A stretch of 64,000 nucleotides of DNA from Bog-473 sp963737745 (GTDB taxonomy: Bacteria; Actinomycetota; Acidimicrobiia; Acidimicrobiales; RAAP-2): NCBI GenBank assembly GCA_963737745.1, contig CAVTTR010000001.1:124001-188000 (forward strand). Reading direction: 5' to 3'. Below, piece by piece: positions 27,744-36,719 of this stretch. Each line of letters starts with the position of its first letter. The stretch's first letter is position 1. The notes under the pieces are model-generated. The model was given only the letters and a program-made list of their open reading frames with translations, was not told the DNA's origin and made no database searches. Both the position numbers and the translations under genes were made by a program.

Positions 27744-30089
27744 TCACTTGGCGATCACTGCTCTCGGCGATTTCACGTCGAAGGGACCCAAGGGCAACGG
27801 TCGGTGTGATCCCCCTTGGGCCTTGGCCCAGTGCTCCACGTGCCACCCTCGGCGACGCGCGATGGCGGCCAACCGTGCCTCAGGGTTGACGGCGACCGGG
27901 AAGCCGACGGCTTCGAGCATGGCCAGATCACTGGAAGAGTCGGCATAGGCCACCGACTCCTCCAGTGAAAGATCGTGCGCCTCGGCGTAGTCCGCCAGCA
28001 CGAGGGCACGTGCCTCGCCGATCGGAGGAAGGTTCGTGAGATGCCCCGTCAGAAGCCCGTCCCGCACGTCCATGTGGGCACAAACGATGTCGTCGAACAA
28101 GGGCCGTACGGGCTCGATGATGAAATCCAGGGCGCCCGTAATGAGCAAGGTGCGGTGGCCGAGGGCCCGATGCGCGCGGACCCGTGCGAAGCCCTCAGGA
28201 AAGGAACGGGTCAGGAGTTGGCGGTGGAACAGCTCCCACGCATCTGCTCGCAACTGCTCGATCGGCGCATTTTCGAAACGCCGGTAGAAGGAGCGTAAGA
28301 AGTCGCCCCGGTCTCGCCGGTCGAGGGCCAGCAACGAGGGGGCTTGGCGGACGAGCTCGGCCACGAACTTGGCCCGACGGCCCACGGGCAGGTGACGACT
28401 GGCCAACCAGGCGTAGGTATCGACGACATTGGAGGCCATCAATGTGTGTTCCAGGTCGAACACGGCCAGATGGCGATCGGCCGAGAGGATGGCACGGCGC
28501 GCTCGCTCGGGGCGCTTCTCCACGACCGAGCGCCCCGGGGTCGTGCGCACGCGGGCGTGCTCGACCACGGAGGGGAGATGGACGTCGTGTACGTAGTGGT
28601 CCCAGTCGATGACCCCGGGATCGAAGCAGAACGTTGCATGGTCTTCGGCGTCGAAGGTGTCCCATAACGCCAATAGCCGATCGACGCGGTAACGGGCGTC
28701 GGTCTCGGTGTAGGCCCCGTAGAGCTCGACGTAGCCCAGGGCGCGCTTGGCCAGCGCATGACGGTCCTCAATGCGCGCCGCCAACTCGGCTTGCTTGCCC
28801 CGTACTGGGAGCGACGTCAAGAGTCGCTCGGCCACCGTCATGGCCTGGTCGGCGCGCCGGAGTTGGCGCTGCACCCGCCCGCGGCCGGGGAACGACCACT
28901 CGGGCACGCTGATGGGTTGACCCCGCTCGTCGTAGAGCGGGTGTCGGCTGAACCAGTCCTCGCACAGTTCAACCAAGTGGCCGTAGGGGAAGGGGTTCCG
29001 CACGCCCGAGGCCACGTGGTAGACCGACGGCCCGTCCGGATCGGGTCCGTGGGCCGCAACGCCCAGGATGGCGGCGACGACGAGGTCGACCGGAATGACG
29101 TCGATGATGCCCTCGGGCACGCCGGGGAATTCACGCAGAAGCCCGCGGGCGTAGGAAATGATGATCGGCTCGGCCATCCGAAAGCCGCGGATCCACCCGG
29201 GGCGGGGCTCGGCCAGGGCGGACTCAATGATGGAAGGCCGGACGAAGGTGATTGGCAACTGCCCGGCCCACTCCTGCACCAGTACCCGCTCGCCCATGGC
29301 CTTGGTGAAGGGGTAGGCGTCGGGCCAACCGAGCGAATGGGCCCGGGCGGTCCCGGCATCCACCAGTTCGGTGCGCACCCACTCTTCGCGGATCTTCTCG
29401 GCCCGGGAGGCAATCAGGTGATCGCCGGCTCCACCGATTTCGCTGCGGGCGTCCTTGGTGAACGCCGTCAGGCGTTCGGGCCGACGTGAGGCCGCTTGGA
29501 GGTCGTCCCGCAGGCGACGGGCGGCGGTGACCTCTTCTTGCCAATCGATGTCCAGCGTGAACCGATTCTCGGACAACAGTTCTTCTTTGGCCTCGCCCTG
29601 ATGCGTGCTGGCCACATAGGCCGTGGAGACCGAGATCAGGTGCGCAGCCGAACCCGTGGCCACCATGGCCTCGGCCACCCGGGCCGGACCGAGCAGATTG
29701 ATCTCGACCGCCTGGGTCAGGGGGGCGTCGAAGGAGACGGTGGCGGCCGAGTGGACCACGATGTCACTTCGTGCGAGAGCGGCTCGCCCCTCGTCATCGA
29801 GGCCCAGGCCGTCTTGTCCGACGTCGCCGGCAACGGCGCGAACTCGGCGTGCCACCTCAGGGACGAAGGAGTCGCCGAGCTCGGAACGAAGGCGGTCGAA
29901 GCAGTCATTTCGGATGATCTCGCGGGCCAGTCGGGCCGCAGCATCAGCCCTTCGGCCGGGGCGAACCAGTACGGTGATTTCGGCTTCGGGAACGCAGCGG
30001 AGGATGCGTTCGACCAGCGCAGTGCCCAAAAAGCCGGTGGCACCGGTAATGAAGAAATGCTTCGCACGGAGGTCCTGGCCGATTGGCAC
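27744..30089 (-). CDS. fatty acyl-CoA reductase-like SDR fused to an HAD-IB domain
   Basis: Large fusion of 781 residues. Residues 10-380 are an extended SDR of the male-sterility/acyl-CoA-reductase type: FITGATGFLG at 13-22, the active-site pair YPFTK near residue 255 and FVRPSIIESALAEPRPGWI. From about residue 545 an HAD-IB hydrolase follows: VFDLEHTLM, LLITGALDFI, YADSSSDLAML and GWHVEHW. Motif I reads DLEHT, so the second Asp, normally the acid/base, is Glu. Fatty acyl-CoA reductases make fatty aldehyde or alcohol; the HAD part may be a phosphatase or structural. First gene of the operon, facing tetR. Confidence 0.75.
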   Translation of the reverse strand: MPIGQDLRAKHFFITGATGFLGTALVERILRCVPEAEITVLVRPGRRADAAARLAREIIRNDCFDRLRSELGDSFVPEVARRVRAVAGDVGQDGLGLDDEGRAALARSDIVVHSAATVSFDAPLTQAVEINLLGPARVAEAMVATGSAAHLISVSTAYVASTHQGEAKEELLSENRFTLDIDWQEEVTAARRLRDDLQAASRRPERLTAFTKDARSEIGGAGDHLIASRAEKIREEWVRTELVDAGTARAHSLGWPDAYPFTKAMGERVLVQEWAGQLPITFVRPSIIESALAEPRPGWIRGFRMAEPIIISYARGLLREFPGVPEGIIDVIPVDLVVAAILGVAAHGPDPDGPSVYHVASGVRNPFPYGHLVELCEDWFSRHPLYDERGQPISVPEWSFPGRGRVQRQLRRADQAMTVAERLLTSLPVRGKQAELAARIEDRHALAKRALGYVELYGAYTETDARYRVDRLLALWDTFDAEDHATFCFDPGVIDWDHYVHDVHLPSVVEHARVRTTPGRSVVEKRPERARRAILSADRHLAVFDLEHTLMASNVVDTYAWLASRHLPVGRRAKFVAELVRQAPSLLALDRRDRGDFLRSFYRRFENAPIEQLRADAWELFHRQLLTRSFPEGFARVRAHRALGHRTLLITGALDFIIEPVRPLFDDIVCAHMDVRDGLLTGHLTNLPPIGEARALVLADYAEAHDLSLEESVAYADSSSDLAMLEAVGFPVAVNPEARLAAIARRRGWHVEHWAKAQGGSHRPLPLGPFDVKSPRAVIAK

Positions 30090-30123
30090 GGGGAATTGTT
30101 TACCATCCGTCGGCGAATCTGTC

Positions 30124-30135
30124 TACCATTTGGTA
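30124..30135. promoter_or_regulatory. putative TetR operator
   Basis: TACCATTTGGTA, arms TACCA/TGGTA around TT, directly upstream of the tetR GTG at 30137. A second TACCAT half lies at 30101-30106. It sits in the 47-base gap between the divergent tetR and acyl-CoA-reductase genes and could control both. Confidence 0.45.
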
Positions 30136-30136
30136 A

Positions 30137-30785
30137 GTGAGCACGTCAACGAGGTCCGGTCATGACTCCGCCGCCGATGCCGCGCACCCCTCGACGAGCG
30201 ATCGCATCCTCAATGCGGCCCTCGCTTCGTTTGCCACGCGGGGCTATGACGCAACATCGCTGGACGCGCTGGCCAAGGGTCTCGATCTGACAAAGCAGAG
30301 CATTCTCTACTGGTTCCCGTCGAAGGAAGCGGTGCTCGAGGCCGTCATTGCGCGGAGCGCAGCGGACTTGTCCGAAGCACTCGAGACTGCGCTGCGCCGT
30401 GCCGGGGGCGGATGGGTGCGCATCGAAGCGGTTGTTCGTTCGGTCTTCCGGCTGGCGGCGCGGCAGCCCGAACTTCTCGGATTGCTGCGGGAGGTATCGA
30501 GGCTGGGACCTCCCGCGGCCACGCAAATGACGGTGGCCCTCGAGCCGCTGGTACGTCGAGCCTCGGCTGTTCTTGGAAGCTGAGATGGATGCAGGCACCA
30601 TGCGCCGGCATGACCCCCGTCTTCTCCTGCTGGCCATTTACTCCACCGTGATCGGCATGGTCACCGAAGTCGAAGTACTGCGTGCCCTGGGAGAAGAGCC
30701 GACCGCTCGCTCGCTGGTGCGGCGGCGCACCGACGTGCTGGCGCTTTTGCGCTCCGCCCTGGTCATTCCAGCATCGGAGCAGTAA
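30137..30785 (+). CDS. TetR-family regulator, frameshifted
   Basis: TetR regulator of about 215 residues. The N-terminal HTH is intact: RILNAALASFATRGYDATSLDALAKGLDLTKQSILYWFPSKEAVLEAV. The C-terminal domain continues in another frame from FLEAEMDAGTMRRHDPRLL to the stop at 30785. Removing one base near 30570 joins them. GTG 30137 is the start. It is divergent from the five-gene lipid operon and is its likely regulator. Confidence 0.75.
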
Positions 30786-31520
30786 CTACTCCGTCGGCTT
30801 GCTTACCTTCTTGCGTGGTGCAGCCTTGGGCGTATAGCGCTTGTTGGCCGTCGGTGGCTTGTGACCCGTTGGGGTGACCGGCGTGCGTACCGCCTGCTTG
30901 CGCTCCCGACGCGGCGGCCGGGTGGCGGCTACGCGGGCCGCAGATTTGGCATTCGCGATACCGAACTTCTGGATTCGGTAGGCCCGCAGCATCAGCCATG
31001 CCCCCAGAATGATCAAGGCAAATCCGAGCGGGACGAAGACGAGAGCGAAGGCGAAGCCATTGATAAGGAACGCGAACACAACGAGTGTGCGCCGCCTCCG
31101 CCGTAACCCTTCAAAACCCAAGAGGCAGAAGCCGAAAACGATGGCCCCCACGAGCAGATACGTGCCCGAAATGGGTACCAAGTGCGTGTGGCTGACACCG
31201 TGGACCTTCTCGGTGACCTTCTTGGTCGGGTGATGGATGGCCAGGTAGGCGATGATGATGGCCCCGATGACGGCGGCAATAGCCAGCCCGGCCTTTGACC
31301 ATTTGATCTCGGTGGCGTCGAGCGAGGTCATAGCGGCGCGGCGATCCTCTGGGCTGAGGACTTCGTTGGGGTCCCCGCCCGACCCGTCGGCGGCTGGTCC
31401 GACCGCTGCTCTTGAGGCCGGCCGACTCGGGCGTGCGAACGCGCCGGAGAACGCCCCAGACAGACGCTGGCTCACCGTCGGGGACCCTGCGTCGTCATCG
31501 CCACTCGAGGAGCTCGTCAT
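30786..31520 (-). CDS. membrane protein with disordered ends
   Basis: Protein of 244 residues with no recognised function. A Ser/Gly/Asp-rich N-terminal tail of about 65 residues is followed by a transmembrane helix (LAIAAVIGAIIIAYLAIHH), a soluble loop, three further hydrophobic segments (YLLVGAIVFGFCLLGF, TLVVFAFLINGFAFALVF and FALIILGAWLML) and a Lys/Arg/Pro/Thr-rich cytoplasmic tail. The layout is common for small actinobacterial membrane proteins near tRNA genes. It converges with tetR, the stops being adjacent. Confidence 0.6.
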   Translation of the reverse strand: MTSSSSGDDDAGSPTVSQRLSGAFSGAFARPSRPASRAAVGPAADGSGGDPNEVLSPEDRRAAMTSLDATEIKWSKAGLAIAAVIGAIIIAYLAIHHPTKKVTEKVHGVSHTHLVPISGTYLLVGAIVFGFCLLGFEGLRRRRRTLVVFAFLINGFAFALVFVPLGFALIILGAWLMLRAYRIQKFGIANAKSAARVAATRPPRRERKQAVRTPVTPTGHKPPTANKRYTPKAAPRKKVSKPTE

Positions 31521-31761
31521 GTAGGGACGAGGGTACTTGCCTCACCTGTGGCACCCAAGTCGCCGAATCCTCCTCGGAATTCCCGGTACAGGGATAGGTT
31601 CCTTGCGAGCGTTTCCGACGTCCAGACCAGAATCCGCAAGCCGAGTCTGGGGTTCGCCGGCATGCAGGAGGATCAGCAATCCAAAGGGGGGGCGCGACAC
31701 GGTAGGGTTTGCACCCCTGTGCGCTCTACATTGGAGGCCCAGGCAGGCAGTTCACCCGAAA

Positions 31762-31835
31762 GGGCGCTTAGCTCAGCTGGTTAGAGCGCAGCCTTCACAC
31801 GGCTGAGGTCGTGGGTTCGAGTCCCGCAGCGCCCA
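31762..31835 (+). tRNA. tRNA-Val (anticodon CAC)
   Basis: Cloverleaf of 74 bases. The acceptor GGGCGCT pairs with AGCGCCC, the D-arm is GCTCAGCTGGTTAGAGC, the anticodon arm is CAGCC-TTCACAC-GGCTG with anticodon CAC, and the T-arm is GTGGG-TTCGAGT-CCCGC. CCA is not fully encoded (ACCC follows). Its 3' half is the integration site of the element to the right. Confidence 0.95.
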
Positions 31836-32593
31836 CCCTGTTCTCCCAGGTCAGAGGCTTGCGGTTCCACCTCGGACACGGTGTCCGACTCCGGCGTGCG
31901 CGCTACGTGCGCGATCGAAATCGGGTTTTGGCGCGCACGTAACTCATTTTCGGGTCCACTCGGCCCATCCGGCGGTTCGTCGTCGGCGTCGACGGCGTCA
32001 TCGGACACCCCGTCAGCCAGCAAATCGAGGGCATCGTTCAGCCGTTGCTCGGAGCCCGGGAAGAGGTGTCCGTAGCGGTCGAGCGTGAAGCTGACCGACG
32101 TGTGCCCGGCCCGGGTCGCCGCCTCCTTCGGGTTGGCTCCGGCAGCAAACCACAGCGCCACGGCGGTGTGCCGGAGGTCGTGCGGTCGGAGGTGCGCCAG
32201 ACCGGCCCCCCGGACCGCCGGGGCCCAGAACCTCCGCCGCCACACGTTGAGTTGCACCGGACCTCCCTCGGGGGCGGTGAAGACGAGGTCGTCGGGCTTG
32301 CGTCCATAGGTGACCAGATGCTCGGCCAGCGGTTCGGCGGCGACCCGGGGGAGCGGGATGGTGCGATGCCCGGCCCGCGTCTTGGGTGGCCCGAAGTAGG
32401 GATGGCCACCGACGTCGACCAAGGTCTCGGCAATGGTGACGGTCCGCCGCAACGGGTCGACCCGCTTGGTCCGCAACCCGAAGAGCTCGCCGGCCCGTAA
32501 CCCGCCGTAGGCGGCCAGGAGCACGGCCGCCTTGTAGCTGGTATCGATGGCAGCGGCCAACGCCCTCACTTCGGTGGAATCGAGGAAGCGCAT
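31781..32593 (-). pseudogene. int: tyrosine integrase, catalytic domain only
   Basis: 270 residues of a tyrosine recombinase. Arg is in YGGLRAGELFGLR, the box-II HxxR is in RPHDLRHTAV, His in AGHTSVS and the nucleophile Tyr in LDRYGHLF. The N-terminal arm- and core-binding domains (normally 150 or more residues) are absent: ATG 32593 (MRFLDSTEV) overlaps the end of the rep gene, apparently at a deletion junction. The last 14 or so codons (GTRTHDLSRVKAAL) are read from the antisense of the tRNA, so the ORF crosses attL. Catalysis could remain, but site binding should be lost. Confidence 0.8.
31794..31837. repeat. attL (tRNA-Val 3' half)
   Basis: 44 bases from the anticodon loop to the end of tRNA-Val, repeated at 38924-38966 with a single missing G in the T-loop region. 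It is the left junction of the element. Confidence 0.85.
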
Positions 32594-33657
32594 CTGTGGG
32601 CGAACTGCTCGTCGGCGCCCAGCGCCCACGCCACCTCGGCCATCGTTCGCATGTGCAGACTGAGCGGACGGCGGGAGAGGTCTTCCTCGGATGTGATGCG
32701 GCAGTCGAGGGCGCCGCTCTCGGCGGAGCTCTTGGTGGCGTACTTGGCCACGTACTGAGCCACCTTCTGGGCCCGCTGCCCGTCGGTGCGGTCGAGCACC
32801 TGGACATCGACTTGGCTGCCCCACCGGGCGATGCCGAAGGCGTGGACCACGCTCACCGCACGAGCAGCCGACAATGATGCTCGAGCCAATTGCTCGACGA
32901 TGAGGGGTGGCATCACCCCGTTGATGCCGTCGGCTCGGATGACGGCGTGGAGGTGGACGACACCCCGCCGCTGGTACTCGGCCACCCGGCAGAACGAAAG
33001 CTTCACGAGCGTCTTGGTCTCGGCCTGCGTGCGCCCAAGCGTACTGGCGAGGTGCCGCATGACGTAGATCGTGGTGCGGCGCCAGAGCTCCGCCGTGTAA
33101 GCGTTGTGAAGGACAGCGCCTTCGTAGTCGTAGCAGTCCACGCAAAGCGGCGTACCCACAGTGCTCTCGTGGTCGGCGTGGCGACGGAAGCACGACAGCG
33201 GCCGACCACGAGGGCATCGTGCAGTCGGGGAGGAAGGGCGACAGGGTCCACCCGGCTTGGCCGAGTGAACGAGTCCGAAACTGGGGGCAGTCAATGTCAG
33301 CAGGACGGCGGGGCGCGCAGTGACGGACTCGTCGATGCCCTTGCCGCCGATGAGTCCGGCTCGCACGAGGTGTCGGGCGTCACCTCGGTAGACGGAAGCG
33401 CACGACGGGCATCGAGTTTCGCGTCGTGTACCGCATCCTTTGAGGAACACGCCGTCGGGAAGCTTCCCGGTCGAGAAGGCCAGCCGTCGGCCGCTCCCAT
33501 CGATGGTCATCACGACGCCCCGCAAGCGCACCGGGTGCCGACACCAGCCGCATAGACGCCCCTGCGCCGTGAACTTGTCGAACTGATTCTTCTGCAACCG
33601 CCGCCTTACGGCCCGCACCATCAGCATGTCGGCATCGTCGATCGCCGGAGGATTCAT
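32566..33657 (-). pseudogene. RepSA-like replication initiator, 3' truncated
   Basis: 363 residues resembling RepSA of pSAM2-type elements, a rolling-circle type initiator. Features: GWCRHPVRLRG with Cys pairs (CGWC, CPSC), VLLTLTAPSFG, the histidine motif EYQRRGVVHLHAVIR and QYVAKYATKSS. Homology stops at ALGADEQFAHR; the last residues (CASSIPPK) come from the out-of-frame start of int. Full-length RepSA proteins are about 100 residues longer. ATG 33657 is the start. Confidence 0.7.
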
Positions 33658-34366
33658 GACCGAGCACCATGGACCCCATTCATCACCCTGTCAAGCATCG
33701 TCCCTGGTCAGATGCGCAAACAGCGCGGCCCTACGGACACCAGCGGCCAATGGCGAGTACCAACGTGGACCAACGGTCATCGAGTTATCCACAAATTTCT
33801 TCGCAGAATTGGGCGATTCGACACGAAATCGCCGGGCTCGAGCTCGCCCCTCCGACACGCCGGCGCTTCGGTGGGTCGACGTGATCGGCCCCGTTGCCGT
33901 GGGCAAGCCGGCTCCGACGAGCTGTGAGGAGTTGCTCTACCCAGTCAAGGAGCCCAACCGGTTCCGATCATCGAATAGTCGGCGAACCGACGATGAACCG
34001 GTTGGACGGCGGCGGGAGCCGGCGCCGGCGTACCGCCTATGCCGTCTCCCGCCTCCAGCGGTGATCTTCGATCACCGCTGTCGTGATCGTGTCGACGGCC
34101 ACCAGATTGGGAAAGCGCTGCCGCACGGCCACGTCGTGGCCGCTTGCCCACGGAACATGCCGATGCGCCGGCCTCCTCTCGACCTCGTCGACGGGCGCCC
34201 AGTTCCGCCACCCGTTGCGATGGTCCCATTCCCGGACACGGCTGTAGGGCAGCGCGGGATTAGTAGCCGAATGGTCCGTTCTGGGTAGCCCAACATCACC
34301 CATGTAACCTGCCCACGAACGGCACTTCGGAGCTACCCGCTTGCTTTAAGACAGTCGCGCGTTAGG
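33658..34366. other. non-coding stretch of the element
   Basis: About 700 bases between rep and the insertion sequence. It contains a 25-base perfect hairpin at 34056-34080 (CAGCGGTGATC, 3-base loop, complement) and paired AACCGGTT motifs around 33957-34005. One minus-strand ORF (34037-34303, 88 codons, containing VREWDHRNGWRNW) has no recognised family and could be chance. Otherwise I see nothing; it may hold the lost replication or regulatory region. Confidence 0.4.
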
Positions 34367-34431
34367 TGACGTCCCGCCGAGTGGTGGAGAAGCGATCCTC
34401 GGTCTGACGTGATGGTAGACGCGTAGAACGG

Positions 34432-34788
34432 TCAGTTCACGTGGCGGGCGCTAACCCCAAAAGACGCGGTGGGATCAGTGCCGATCTCGTCGAGGATCGC
34501 GCCGATGGGCTGGTGGGTGTCGAGGTCGAAGTACATCGTCCACTTGCCGTAGCGGTCGCCGAAGTAGAGCGTCCAGGTCCCGTCGCCTTCGTAGCGGATC
34601 TGGGCGATTGGCATCTTGGTCCACTCACCGGGCGCGCCTCGCCAGACGGGTCGACATTCGTGGATGGAGACGGACTTCCCCCGAGTGGTGACCTCGAGGC
34701 GCACCTCGTCTTTGAACTTGGCTGGGACGCGGTCCGCGGCACCACCGCCTGACCTTCTCGACATCGAGCTCGGGGAGGACGATGGCCA
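34432..34788 (-). CDS. DUF3024 domain protein, frameshifted, inside the IS
   Basis: About 118 residues of the DUF3024 family, function unknown. The N-terminal VAIVLPELDVEKVRRWC (GTG 34788) and the rest (RVPAKFKDEVRLEVTTRG... WTLYFGDRYGKWTMYF... LLDEIGTDPTASF) are one frame apart; removing one base near 34737 joins them. The gene starts 20 bases after the transposase stop on the same strand and lies within the inverted repeats, so it travels with the IS. The W-T-L-Y-x-x-D-R-x-G-K-W core is clear. Confidence 0.65.
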   Translation of the reverse strand, partial: WPSSSPSSMSRRSGGGAADRVPAKFKDEVRLEVTTRGKSVSIHECRPVWRGAPGEWTKMPIAQIRYEGDGTWTLYFGDRYGKWTMYFDLDTHQPIGAILDEIGTDPTASFGVSARHVN

Positions 34789-34807
34789 CCCCGAAAGGCT
34801 AACGACC

Positions 34808-36055
34808 TCAGCCGGCCAGGGGCCTGCTTTCGAGCGCACCGTCCGAGGCTTCAGCGATGGCTGCCTTCTCGTTCCGGCGGAGCTGGGCCATCGAGGTCTC
34901 CGACAGATAGCGACGCTCGGCCACCTGCCACTCGTCGTGGGTCTCGACCACCACCGCGGTCACCAATCGTTCGACCGCCTGGTCGTTCGGGAACACCCCG
35001 ACCACGTCGGTGCGGCGTTTGATCTCGCGATGGAGACGCTCGAGGGGGTTCGACGACCAGACCTTGCGCCAGTGGGATTCGGGGAAAGCCGAAAAGGCCA
35101 ACAGGTCCTCTTTGGCGTCGGTCGAGCATGGTGGCCACGTCGGGGAACTGGCCTTCGAGCGTGGTGACGATCCGGTCGAACTGCTCGCGGACCGAGGCCG
35201 CGTCGGGCTGGGCGAAGATCGTCTGGATGGCGGCGATCACCATGTGGGTGTTGTTCCGCTTCACCCGGGCCAGCACGTTGCGCATGAAGTGGACCCGGCA
35301 GCGCTGCCAGGCAGATCCCACCATCACCGCCTCGATGGCCTTCTTCAGGCCCAGGTGCTGGTCAGAGATGACCAGGCGGACCCCGCTTAGCCCTCGGGCC
35401 CGCAAGGAGCGCAGGAACTCGGTCCAAAAGGCCCCGTCCTCGGAGTCGCCGACGGCACAGCCCAGCACCTCCCGATTGCCGTCCATCGAGACCCCGGTCG
35501 CCACCACCACGGCCCGGGAGACCACCTGATGGTCCACCCGGCCCTTCAGGTAGGTGGCGTCCAGGAACACGTAGGGGAACTCCACGTGGGCCAGGGACCG
35601 GGCCCGGAACGCTCCGAGCTGCTCGTCGAGCTCGGCACAGATCCGGCTGACCTCGGACTTGGAGATCCCGGACTCGAGGCCCAGGGCGGCACCAGGTCGT
35701 CGACCTTCCGGGTCGAGACCCCGTGCACGTAGGCCTCCATGACCACGGCGAACAGGGCCCGGTCGATCCGGCGTCGGCGCTCCAGGATGCTCGGGAAGAA
35801 GCTGCCCTGGCGGAGCTTGGGGATCTTCAGATCCACGTCCCCGGCCTTGGTCGAGAGCAATCGGTCACGGGTCCCGTTGCGCTGGGTAGTCCGGGTGCTC
35901 GAGCGCTCGAATCGCTCGGCGCCGATCTGGGCCGTGGCTTCGGCGTCGATGAGGGCTTGGAGCATGATCTCCACGCCCTTGCGCACGACGTCGATGTCCC
36001 CGCCGGCGCGGACAGCATCGAGCAGTTCGTTCAAGTCACTATTGGTGATGGTCAC
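34808..36055 (-). CDS. IS256-family transposase, two frame breaks
   Basis: Mutator/IS256 DDE transposase of about 415 residues in three frames. The N-terminus begins at GTG about 36055 (VTITNSDLNELLDAV). The catalytic Asp residues are in PYVFLDATYLKGR and VISDQHLGLKKA, and the Glu is in NPLERLHREIKRRTDVVG. Breaks lie near 35690 (after RKVDDL) and 35120 (after ATMLD). No coding segment is missing, so the breaks may be assembly errors or recent inactivation. Confidence 0.8.
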
Positions 36056-36198
36056 TGGGTGCCTCCTTGGTTGAGCTTGCTGGTTCAACCGAAGATCACC
36101 CAGTGGCCACCTCAAAGTGGTGGACCCCCAGGAACTACACCACTCGGCGGGACGTCAACGCGGTGTTATGGGATACCACACCCGTGTGGCGTCGCTCC

Positions 36199-36639
36199 TC
36201 AAGAGCGTGTCACGTTGTCAATGATGGTCAGGAGCGCCCGATTGAGATTCTGGCGCTCGTCGCTCGTCAGGCCGCTTAAGAGGCTTGTCTCCAACTCCCG
36301 GACCTGACGGCTCACGGCACTCCGTTTCCTGGTGCCAGTGCGGGTCAGGTACGCGTTGAGGATGCGGGCATTCGCGGGGTTCGGGCGACGTTCGACCAGG
36401 CCGGTCGACTCGAGCTGCTTGAGCACCTCATTCATGGATTGCGGGGTCACGAACGCCCGCCGGGCGAGGTCGGCATTAGCCAGGCCTGGCGTTTCGGCCA
36501 GGAAGGACAGGACGACATACTGGGGGATGCCGAGGCCGTGCGCGGAGACGATCTCCTCTAGGCGGACGTGAACGGCGGCTTGTGCTCGTTTGATGAGGTA
36601 GCCGGACATCTCCTCGGTCCGTCGGTTCCGGCTCGTCAA
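36199..36639 (-). CDS. MarR-family regulator
   Basis: MarR regulator of 146 residues: winged helix with GIPQYVVLSFLAETPGLANADLARRAFVTPQSMNEVLKQLESTGLVER. Start TTG 36639 (with AAAGGA upstream) or ATG 36609. Divergent from the VOC gene across a gap with two 17-base palindromes, so it should repress itself and the VOC-AlkA pair. Confidence 0.85.
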   Translation of the reverse strand: MTSRNRRTEEMSGYLIKRAQAAVHVRLEEIVSAHGLGIPQYVVLSFLAETPGLANADLARRAFVTPQSMNEVLKQLESTGLVERRPNPANARILNAYLTRTGTRKRSAVSRQVRELETSLLSGLTSDERQNLNRALLTIIDNVTRS

Positions 36640-36663
36640 TGGCTCTCATCGGGTTCCTTTACT

Positions 36664-36703
36664 TATCAGGTACCCTGATATAAGATTATCAGGCAACCTG
36701 ATA
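36664..36703. promoter_or_regulatory. two MarR operators
   Basis: Two palindromes of the form TATCAGG-N3-CCTGATA at 36664-36680 and 36687-36703, centre-to-centre 23 bases (about two helical turns). They fill the marR-VOC intergenic region, the classic layout for a MarR dimer pair controlling divergent genes. Confidence 0.8.
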
Positions 36704-36719
36704 CTAGCAAGGAGAGAAG

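Larger units (their letters stand above)
34367..36157 (-). mobile_element. IS256-type insertion sequence with DUF3024 passenger
   Basis: About 1.8 kb bounded by a perfect 20-base inverted repeat, TGACGTCCCGCCGAGTGGTG at 34367-34386 and its complement at 36138-36157. Inside, on the minus strand, are an IS256/mutator transposase and a DUF3024 gene 20 bases after it. No target-site duplication was found next to the repeats. It is inserted within the tRNA-Val element, between rep and marR. Confidence 0.75.

Noticed and set aside
34808..36055. Programmed frameshifting in the transposase
   Set aside because: IS256 transposases are normally one ORF, no slippery heptamer was seen at the breaks, and similar breaks occur in many housekeeping genes here.
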